DNA of 13,824 nt from Spirochaetales bacterium. Its GTDB lineage: Bacteria > Spirochaetota > Spirochaetia > SZUA-6 > DRHE01. Of the stretch, positions 8,748-13,824 are shown piece after piece. Position 1 is the first letter of the stretch; every line of letters starts with the position of its first letter. The notes under the pieces were generated by a model. The model searched no databases. It was not told the DNA's origin and worked only from the letters and a program-made list of their open reading frames with translations. The translations under genes were made by a program, and so were the position numbers. The stretch is taken from NCBI GenBank assembly GCA_016935715.1, contig JAFGQJ010000059.1, positions 1 through 13,824 on the forward strand, given 5' to 3'.

Positions 8748-8804
8748 CCCCTTCGAAAGTTGTTAAAAATGTTAAAAATGTGCAAAATGTACACCTTTCG
8801 AGGG
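8748..8804. repeat. inverted repeat bracketing four 9-bp AT-rich units
   Basis: In the 179-bp acnA-fumC gap, arms CCCCTTCGAAAG (8748-8759) and CTTTCGAGGG (8795-8804) are complementary over about ten base pairs with one bulged base. They enclose a 35-bp AT-rich centre. From 8761 the centre is built of 9-bp units that each start with TGT: TGTTAAAAA, TGTTAAAAA, TGTGCAAAA, then a fourth TGT at 8788 leading into the right arm. As minus-strand RNA this would be a stem with a long U-rich loop in the acnA 3' or fumC 5' untranslated region. As DNA it could be an array of protein-binding sites. It matches no named element that I know. Confidence 0.6.
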
Positions 8805-8807
8805 TGT
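8770..8807 (-). terminator. possible weak intrinsic terminator after acnA
   Basis: Reading the minus strand downstream of acnA, ACACC-CTCGAAA-GGTGT (8807-8791) can form a 5-bp stem. It is followed by ATTTTGCACATTTTT, an interrupted U-rich tract. The stem is short and the tract is broken, so termination would be partial at best. The same bases belong to the bracketed 9-bp repeat, and the two structures would compete. Confidence 0.3.
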
Positions 8808-8867
8808 CTATTTCTCCATGTTCACGGCACACAGCCGGGCTGCTCCCTGCGGCTGCCGGGCTCACGC

Positions 8868-11627
8868 TCAGGCCAGGTTGCGCAGCACCGTGTGCAGGAT
8901 ACCGCCGTTTCGGTAGTAGTCCAGCTCCACGTCAGTATCCAGGCGGGCGATCACAGTAAACTTCTTCCCCGCCCCCCCTTCTCCCGCAGCAGTCACGGTG
9001 AGCTCCTGCCGCGGCCGGTCCACGGCCTCGAGCGTATAGATCTCCCGGCCGGTCAAAGCAAGGCTGCCGGCGCTCTGCCCCTCCTTGAACTGCAGGGGCA
9101 GCACGCCCATGCCGATCAGGTTGGAGCGGTGGATCCGCTCGTAGCTCTCCGCGATCACCGCCCGCACGCCCAGGAGGACCGTGCCCTTGGCCGCCCAGTC
9201 CCGGGAGCTCCCCGATCCGTACTCCTTGCCGGCGATCACGAGCAGAGGTGTCTGATCCGTCTGATACAGCACAGAGGCGTCGTAGATGAACATCTGCTCG
9301 CCCGTCGGCAGATAGCGGGTGTAGCCGCCCTCCACACCGGGAAGCAGAAGATTGCGGATGCGGATATTCCCGAATGTACCGCGGATCATCACCTCGTGGT
9401 TGCCTCGGCGCGACCCGTAGGTGTTGAAATCCTCGACCTTCACACCCTGGCTGATCAGCCACTTTCCCGCCGGGCTGTCTTCAGGAATGGCCCCGGCCGG
9501 GGAGATATGGTCCGTGGTAACCGAATCCCCGAGCAACGCCAGCACCCGGGCGTTCCTGATCTCGGGAAGCGGCGGCAGATCCGTGGAAAGACCGTCGAAG
9601 AACGTGGGCTTGCGGATATAGGTGGAGCTCTCATCCCACGGGTAGAGGCTGCTCTCGCTGATCCGGACGGCGTTCCAGGTTTCATTGCCCGTGAAGACAT
9701 TGGCGTATTCCTGTTCGAACATCCTCGGGCTCAGGTGCGAGGCCACGGCCTCGGCGATCTCCTGATTCGTGGGCCAGATGTCTCTGAGGTACACGGGATC
9801 CTCGTTGCGATCCAAACCGACGGGGTCGTTCTGCAGATCGATGTCCATGGTGCCGGCCAGGGCGTAGGCAACGACCAGCGGCGGAGAGGCCAGATAGTTG
9901 ACCCGGACCTCCGGATGAATCCGTCCCTCGAAATTGCGGTTCCCCGACAGCACCGAGGCCACGGTCAGATCCGCCTCGCAGATCGCCCGGCTGACCTCCG
10001 GGTGCAGCGGACCGGAGTTGCCGATGCAGGTTGTGCAGCCGTAGCCCACCAGGTGGAAGCCCAGCGCCTCCAGGTAGGGGGTCAGCCCGGAGTCCTCCAG
10101 GTAACGGGTAACCACCCGGGAGCCCGGTGCCAGGCTGGTCTTGGTGTACACCGGCACCTGGAGCCCGCGTTTAACAGCTTTTTTGGCCAGGATGCCCGCA
10201 GCCAGCAGCACCGCCGGGTTGGAGGTATTGGTGCAGCTCGTGATGGCGGCGATCACCACCGATCCGTGCTGCAGGTAATCCCGCCGTCCTGCGACCGTAA
10301 CGGGGATCCCCCCGGATCGGGAGGTCTTCACGGCGCCGCCATCCCCATCCGCAGCGCTCACGGGTGTGCCGCCCTCCCCCTCCCAGCGGATGTCCTCTTC
10401 GGGGCTTTCGGCGGCTCGAAGCGCTTTCGCCAGCTCCTTCCAGGCCTTGCGGGCTTCCGAGAGGGGGATGCGGTCCTGCGGCCGTTTCGGTCCTGCCAGG
10501 GAAGGCCTTACGGCAGCCAGATCCAGCTCCAGGACATCGGTGTACTCGGGCTGAGGTGCCTGATCGGTTCGGAACAGTCCCTGCTCCTTGGTATAGCGCT
10601 CCACCAGATCGAGCTGCTCCTCCTTCCTGCCGGTGAAGGCAAGGTACTTCAGGGTTTCAGCATCCACGGGAAAGAAACCGGCGGTGGCCCCGTATTCGGG
10701 GGACATGTTGCCGATCGTGGCTCTGTCGGCGACGCTCAGGGAGCTCAAGCCTGGGCCGAAGTACTCCACGATCTTTCCCACCACGCCGTAGGAGCGCAAG
10801 CTTTCGGTCACGGTGAGCACCAGGTCCGTAGCCGTCACTCCCGGCTCCAGGGCACCGGTCATTCTGACGCCGATCACTTCGGGTATCAGCATGTACAGGG
10901 GCTGGCCGAGGATGGCCGCCTCAGCCTCGATGCCCCCGACCCCCCAACCCAGGACGCCGATTCCATTGATCATCGGGGTGTGGGAATCGGTCCCGACCAG
11001 CGTGTCGGGAAAGGCTCTCCATTTCCCTGCGACCTCGCGCCTCTCCACCACCCTGGCCAGGTATTCGAGGTTCACCTGGTGCACGATTCCGGTGGCCGGA
11101 GGAACGACCCGGAAGTTCTCGAAGCTGCTCGCCCCCCAGCGCAGGAACTCGTAGCGTTCCCGGTTGCGCTTGAACTCCATCTCGGCGTTGGCCTGCAGCG
11201 CGTGGACCGTGGCGTAGCGGTCGACCTGCACGGAATGATCGATCACCAGGTCTATGGGAATGATGGGATTGATCCGCTGCGGATCCCCGCCCAGCTCCGC
11301 CAGGGCATCCCGCATCACCGCCAGATCCACGATGGCCGGCACCCCGGTGAAATCCTGCATCACAACCCGGGCCGGCTTGAAGGGAATCTCCCTCTGCCCG
11401 GCCTGCGGGCCGTTCCAGCTGCAGAGGGCCTTCAGGTCCTCCTCGGTTACGGCGTAGCCGTCGATCTGGCGCAGCACCGCCTCGAGCAGAATCTTGATGG
11501 AAAAAGGCATGCGGGAGACGGGTCCCAGCCCCTGCTTTTCCAGCTCCTTCAGATCCCAGTAGGTGAGCTTTCCCGATCGGGTGGAGAGGGTTTTTTCGCT
11601 TCCGAGAGGATCGAACTTTTTTGACAT
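8868..11627 (-). CDS. acnA: aconitate hydratase A
   Basis: [4Fe-4S] aconitase of the AcnA/IRP1 branch that isomerises citrate to isocitrate through cis-aconitate; cytoplasmic. It has 919 residues (891 in E. coli AcnA). The three cluster ligands are seen as SCTNTS (Cys465) and GYGCTTCIGNSG (Cys531 and Cys534), with exactly the E. coli C-x65-C-x2-C spacing. Other family blocks are VMQDFTGVPAIVDLA, GTDSHTPMINGIGVLGWGVGG, SVLSGNRNFEGRIHP and, in the C-terminal swivel domain, GDSVTTDHISPAG, YGSRRGNHEVMIRGTFGN and GKEYGSGSSRDWAAKG. A low-complexity Gly/Ala/Ser stretch at about 416-440, just before the first cluster Cys, accounts for much of the extra length. The ATG at 11627 is preceded by TTAGGAGTGCCGA, a good Shine-Dalgarno sequence. 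The gene is first in the TCA cluster and divergent from truD. As an Fe-S enzyme it is sensitive to oxidants and iron limitation. Confidence 0.97.
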   Translation of the reverse strand: MSKKFDPLGSEKTLSTRSGKLTYWDLKELEKQGLGPVSRMPFSIKILLEAVLRQIDGYAVTEEDLKALCSWNGPQAGQREIPFKPARVVMQDFTGVPAIVDLAVMRDALAELGGDPQRINPIIPIDLVIDHSVQVDRYATVHALQANAEMEFKRNRERYEFLRWGASSFENFRVVPPATGIVHQVNLEYLARVVERREVAGKWRAFPDTLVGTDSHTPMINGIGVLGWGVGGIEAEAAILGQPLYMLIPEVIGVRMTGALEPGVTATDLVLTVTESLRSYGVVGKIVEYFGPGLSSLSVADRATIGNMSPEYGATAGFFPVDAETLKYLAFTGRKEEQLDLVERYTKEQGLFRTDQAPQPEYTDVLELDLAAVRPSLAGPKRPQDRIPLSEARKAWKELAKALRAAESPEEDIRWEGEGGTPVSAADGDGGAVKTSRSGGIPVTVAGRRDYLQHGSVVIAAITSCTNTSNPAVLLAAGILAKKAVKRGLQVPVYTKTSLAPGSRVVTRYLEDSGLTPYLEALGFHLVGYGCTTCIGNSGPLHPEVSRAICEADLTVASVLSGNRNFEGRIHPEVRVNYLASPPLVVAYALAGTMDIDLQNDPVGLDRNEDPVYLRDIWPTNQEIAEAVASHLSPRMFEQEYANVFTGNETWNAVRISESSLYPWDESSTYIRKPTFFDGLSTDLPPLPEIRNARVLALLGDSVTTDHISPAGAIPEDSPAGKWLISQGVKVEDFNTYGSRRGNHEVMIRGTFGNIRIRNLLLPGVEGGYTRYLPTGEQMFIYDASVLYQTDQTPLLVIAGKEYGSGSSRDWAAKGTVLLGVRAVIAESYERIHRSNLIGMGVLPLQFKEGQSAGSLALTGREIYTLEAVDRPRQELTVTAAGEGGAGKKFTVIARLDTDVELDYYRNGGILHTVLRNLA

Positions 11628-11666
11628 TCGGCACTCCTAAAACGCTGTATACCGGAGTTTGTATCC

Positions 11667-11685
11667 ATGATAACTTGGCTATCAT
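11667..11685. promoter_or_regulatory. inverted repeat overlapping the putative acnA -10
   Basis: ATGATA-ACTTGGC-TATCAT is a perfect 6-bp inverted repeat with a 7-bp spacer. It overlaps the candidate acnA -10 hexamer (TATGAT on the minus strand at 11681-11686), a typical position for a repressor operator. On the plus strand its right arm, TATCAT, could also be a -10 for truD, with TTGTAT at 11659-11664 but only a 15-bp spacer. The TGAT...ATCA arms are too far apart for an FNR/CRP site. The regulator is unknown. Confidence 0.4.
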
Positions 11686-11710
11686 ACCCAATAAGCTCGC
11701 TCAGGTTCAA
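11681..11710 (-). promoter_or_regulatory. putative sigma70-type promoter of acnA
   Basis: On the minus strand, TTGAAC (11710-11705) and TATGAT (11686-11681) are separated by 18 bp. They match the -35 consensus at 4 of 6 positions and the -10 consensus at 5 of 6. Initiation near 11674 would give an untranslated leader of roughly 47 nt ending in the AGGAG Shine-Dalgarno sequence. This is the best promoter match I found in the window. Confidence 0.45.
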
Positions 11711-11716
11711 CTGAAC
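11705..11716. promoter_or_regulatory. 12-bp palindrome overlapping the putative acnA -35
   Basis: GTTCA-AC-TGAAC is a near-perfect 12-bp palindrome covering the candidate -35 of acnA. Together with the repeat at 11667-11685 it places a symmetric site over each half of the promoter. It is short enough to arise by chance. Confidence 0.3.
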
Positions 11717-11745
11717 GTTCCGAGAAACGGATACTGCGGAGCACC

Positions 11746-12966
11746 ATGAAGATCAAAGTCAAAGCGGAAGATTTCGTTGTTCGCGAAGAGTCATCGCTCC
11801 TGCTGTCGAGCAGGCCCCTGTCCCACGCAGTGTACCGTCTCACGAAACGGCACTGGGATACCTTCGACCTGATCGATCTGCTCGCCCGGCGGCTCGGGAT
11901 CCCCAAAAAGGACATATCCACCGCGGGCATCAAGGATCGCCACGCCGAGACCGAACAGCTGCTGTCCATCAAAAACCGCCGGGGCCTGCGGGCGGCGGTG
12001 GACGCCCTGCCGCGGGAGGAGAAGTTCCAACTCGGCTTCCTGGGATATCATGGGGCTGCCCTGTCGGCCCGGGACATCCGGGGTAACCACTTTACCGTCA
12101 CCATCCGGGACATCGATCCGCAGGAGCTGGAGCGCTGCCTGGCCAATGCGCAGATCGTGGCCCGGTGGGGAGTCCCCAACTACTACGACGAGCAGCGTTT
12201 CGGGGGCGCCCGCCACGGAAAGGGTTTCATGGGCAGGGAGATCTTCCGGGGCAGCCGTGAAAAGGCCCTGCGCCTGTACTTCGAGCCTTCCAGGCTCGAC
12301 GACCGCAGGACCCGCTCGCTCAAATTCCGCGTGCTCGAAAACTGGGGACGCTGGGATCGCTGTCTGGAGGGGGCTTTCGGGGAGCACCGCAGGATCCTGG
12401 AGTACCTCCGCGGGCACCGGCGGGCCTTCCACAAGGCCCTCTCCCTGATCGACCGCCGCTATCTCCTGTTCGTCCTCAACGCGTATCAGTCCTTCCTCTT
12501 CAACGAAATCCTCTCCGGCTACCTGTCCGCCCTGGGACGCGGCCACGCTGTGAGCTTGGAAGAGGTTCCCTACAGCCGGGGGTGCTTTCTCTTCTACAGG
12601 GAGCTGCCGGAAGCGCTGTTCGAAGAGCTTCGCCACCGCGACCTGCCCGTACCCGGCTGGGACAGCCGGATCGAGGATCCCCGGATCGCCGAGATCACCC
12701 GCAGGGTCCTGGACGGCGAGGGGATCGAGCTGAGAGACCTGAAGGTCCGGCAGATCTCCCGACTGTACGTCAATGGCGTCGAGCGCCGGGTGATCCTGCT
12801 GCCCGAGGGCTTCACCGTCGAAGGCGTCGGGGAGGACGAGCTGTACCGAAAGAAGAACAAGCTTACCTTGAGCTTCTTCCTTCCCCGCGGCGGATATGCG
12901 ACCCTGATCGTCAAGCGGCTGGATGCGCGGCAGCCCTTCGATCCGGCGGACGAGCTATTCGATTGA
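11746..12966 (+). CDS. truD: tRNA pseudouridine(13) synthase TruD
   Basis: Isomerises U13 of tRNA to pseudouridine; cytoplasmic RNA-modification enzyme unrelated to the TCA cluster. It has 406 residues, longer than E. coli TruD (349) but within the family range. Seen are KVKAEDFVVRE near the N-terminus (the VxE start block), the catalytic motif TAGIKDRHAETEQ with Asp64 as probable nucleophile, RGNHFTVTIRD, the family motif GVPNYYDEQRFGG (Asn145 to Gly153) and LNAYQSFLFNEILS. The C-terminal half includes the inserted TRUD domain and ends with KNKLTLSFFLPRGGYAT. The ATG at 11746 has GGAG five to eight bases upstream. It is the only plus-strand gene in the window and is transcribed away from acnA. 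Its last 12 bp overlap the convergent small gene. Confidence 0.93.
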   Translation: MKIKVKAEDFVVREESSLLLSSRPLSHAVYRLTKRHWDTFDLIDLLARRLGIPKKDISTAGIKDRHAETEQLLSIKNRRGLRAAVDALPREEKFQLGFLGYHGAALSARDIRGNHFTVTIRDIDPQELERCLANAQIVARWGVPNYYDEQRFGGARHGKGFMGREIFRGSREKALRLYFEPSRLDDRRTRSLKFRVLENWGRWDRCLEGAFGEHRRILEYLRGHRRAFHKALSLIDRRYLLFVLNAYQSFLFNEILSGYLSALGRGHAVSLEEVPYSRGCFLFYRELPEALFEELRHRDLPVPGWDSRIEDPRIAEITRRVLDGEGIELRDLKVRQISRLYVNGVERRVILLPEGFTVEGVGEDELYRKKNKLTLSFFLPRGGYATLIVKRLDARQPFDPADELFD

Positions 12967-13236
12967 AGGGGGAGCGGCGACCCGGGAGCCGCTGCCGGCA
13001 ACCTTCTCAGCGATGTCCATGATTCTCTGCAGGCGTCCCGGCTGCGGCGCGAAAACCCTCTCCAGCACCTCCGGCGTATAGTGCTTCTTCAGGAATTCCA
13101 CCACCGGCAGCCGGCCTGCCCAGCATTCCAGGATCCTGCCGCAGGGTTGCTCCCCGCCGGCGGCGCGGCAGTAGGAGAAATGGATGCAGTCACCGAGGCT
13201 TCTGCAGTAGGTCTGGTAGTGATCGTACTCGTTCAT
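12955..13236 (-). CDS. small conserved-looking Cys-rich protein, function unknown
   Basis: A 93-residue protein with Cys at 11, 17, 23, 32 and 38 (spacing C-x5-C-x5-C-x8-C-x5-C), set in YCRSLGDC, HFSYCR, QPCGRI and LECW. A helical half follows (about 44-79: VEFLKKHYTPEVLERVF, LQRIMDIAEKV). The N-terminal half looks like a small metal- or Fe-S-binding fold. There is no signal peptide or membrane segment. I do not recognise a named family, though I have the impression of similar short Cys-rich proteins in deltaproteobacteria. The gene begins 9 bp after the trpB stop with a weak GAGCCGG Shine-Dalgarno sequence, so it is probably co-transcribed and coupled with trpB. Its stop lies inside the end of truD. 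The context suggests expression with trpB but not a specific role. Confidence 0.7.
   Translation of the reverse strand: MNEYDHYQTYCRSLGDCIHFSYCRAAGGEQPCGRILECWAGRLPVVEFLKKHYTPEVLERVFAPQPGRLQRIMDIAEKVAGSGSRVAAPPSIE
12973..12993. terminator. GC-rich stem-loop just after the truD stop
   Basis: AGCGGC-GACCCGGGA-GCCGCT forms a 6-bp stem beginning 7 bp after the truD stop codon. No T-run follows on either strand. It also lies inside the 3' end of the convergent small gene, so it is at most a weak or factor-assisted end signal for truD. Confidence 0.25.
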
Positions 13237-13245
13237 ATCCGGCTC

Positions 13246-13824
13246 TCAGGCGAGGACGGGCTTCGGGAAATGCTTGATCTCTTCGAGCGCCTCGTGGATC
13301 TTCTCCGCGGGATACTCGTAGTCCTGGAGCTTCCCCTTGAAGTACAGATCGTAGCCCCGCAGGTCCATCAGCCCGTGCCCGCTCATGTTGAACAGGATCA
13401 CCTTCTCCTTGCCCTCCTCTTTGGCCTTCTTCGCCTCCTGGATGACCACAGCCACGGCGTGGCTGGTTTCGGGGGCGATGATGATCCCTTCGGTGCGGGC
13501 GAAGGTGATGGCCGCCTGGTAACACTCCAGCTGGTGCACCGCCACGGGCTTCATCAGTCCCGCGGCGACTGCCTGCGAAACCTGGGGAGCCATCCCGTGA
13601 TAGCGCAGCCCACCGGCATGGATAGGCGGAGGCACGAAGGTATGGCCCAGGGAGTGCATCGGCGCAATCGGCGCCACCTTGGCGGTATCCCCGTAGTCAT
13701 AGACGTAGGGTGCCTTGGTCAGGGTCGGACAGGAGTAGGGTTCCACCGGCAGGATCTCGATCTGGGCTCCGTTCATCTTGTCGTTGAGGTAGGGGAAAGA
13801 GAGACCGGCAAAATTGCTGCCCCC
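13246..13824 (-). CDS. trpB: tryptophan synthase beta chain, TrpB2 type (5' end beyond window)
   Basis: PLP enzyme that condenses indole with L-serine to tryptophan. Only the C-terminal 192 residues are present; the frame is open to the right edge, and TrpB2 proteins are usually about 430-450 residues. The first visible motif is GGSNFAG, the glycine loop that binds the PLP phosphate. MHSLGH followed by PPPIHAGGLRYHGMAP is diagnostic for the TrpB2 branch and differs from the TrpB1 of classic trp operons. FNMSGHG near the C-terminus carries the Ser that contacts the pyridine nitrogen. The PLP-lysine region lies outside the window. An internal ATG at 13776 is not the true start, because conserved family residues precede it. 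TrpB2 enzymes often lack a TrpA partner and may act as indole-salvage synthases. No trpA is visible here, and the only neighbour in view is the Cys-rich small gene. Confidence 0.9.
   Translation of the reverse strand, partial: GGSNFAGLSFPYLNDKMNGAQIEILPVEPYSCPTLTKAPYVYDYGDTAKVAPIAPMHSLGHTFVPPPIHAGGLRYHGMAPQVSQAVAAGLMKPVAVHQLECYQAAITFARTEGIIIAPETSHAVAVVIQEAKKAKEEGKEKVILFNMSGHGLMDLRGYDLYFKGKLQDYEYPAEKIHEALEEIKHFPKPVLA

Noticed and set aside
8832..8842. CAGCCGGGCTG palindrome just after the acnA stop, considered as a terminator.
   Set aside because: The centre is one base, leaving no loop, and no T-run follows on the minus strand. The alternative CAGCCG/CGGCTG pairing also lacks a tail.
8706..11624. 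A 972-codon plus-strand ORF lying opposite the whole of acnA.
   Set aside because: It is in exact codon register with acnA, so it stays open only because acnA avoids TTA, CTA and TCA codons. Its translation shows no recognisable domains, while acnA matches its family end to end.
11621..11651. TTGACA at 11621-11626 as a -35 for truD.
   Set aside because: The hexamer is a perfect match, but it spans the acnA start codon and no acceptable -10 lies 16-18 bp downstream. TGTATA at 19 bp is poor.
13246..13776. A free-standing 176-residue TrpB-like protein starting at 13776.
   Set aside because: The frame continues to the window edge, and the residues before that ATG include the PLP-phosphate loop GGSNFAG, so this is an internal Met of a longer gene.

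Overview
This window is GC-rich bacterial chromosome, dense with genes. There are no insertion sequences, phage genes, CRISPR arrays, tRNAs or rRNAs that I can recognise. The content suggests a free-living bacterium with a complete oxidative TCA cycle based on 2-oxoglutarate dehydrogenase. A type-2 TrpB and a TruD next to a small Cys-rich protein recall Desulfobacterota/deltaproteobacteria, but this placement is a low-confidence guess.

Layout from right to left along the minus strand. (1) 13824-12955: the 3' part of a trpB2-type tryptophan synthase beta gene, followed after 9 bp by a 93-residue Cys-rich protein of unknown function. (2) 12966-11746, plus strand: truD (tRNA pseudouridine-13 synthase), whose 3' end overlaps the small gene tail-to-tail by 12 bp. 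(3) 11745-11628: a 118-bp divergent promoter region between truD and acnA with two inverted repeats and a plausible sigma70-type promoter for acnA. (4) 11627-1, minus strand: an uninterrupted TCA-cycle cluster, acnA - fumC - sdhA - sdhB - sucC - sucD - sucA. sucA runs off the left edge, and sucB (E2) is expected beyond it.

The cluster falls into two or three transcription blocks. acnA and fumC are separated by 179 bp holding a possible terminator and an unusual element, four 9-bp AT-rich units bracketed by an inverted repeat. fumC and sdhA are separated by 79 bp with an AT-rich pair of palindromes. From sdhA to sucA the genes are packed with gaps of 20, -4, 5 and 4 bp, which is a clear operon. 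The encoded enzymes carry citrate to isocitrate (AcnA), 2-oxoglutarate to succinyl-CoA (SucA with SucB and Lpd encoded elsewhere), succinyl-CoA to succinate with nucleotide formation (SucCD), succinate to fumarate (SdhAB) and fumarate to malate (FumC). The SDH membrane-anchor genes sdhC/sdhD are absent from the cluster, and citrate synthase, isocitrate dehydrogenase and malate dehydrogenase are not in the window.

I do not see a clearly new multi-gene system. The items most worth a second look are the bracketed 9-bp repeat before fumC, the missing SDH anchors, the Cys-rich companion of trpB2, and the palindromes in the acnA/truD and fumC/sdhA gaps. The very long plus-strand ORFs opposite acnA, fumC, sdhA and sucA are codon-bias shadows.
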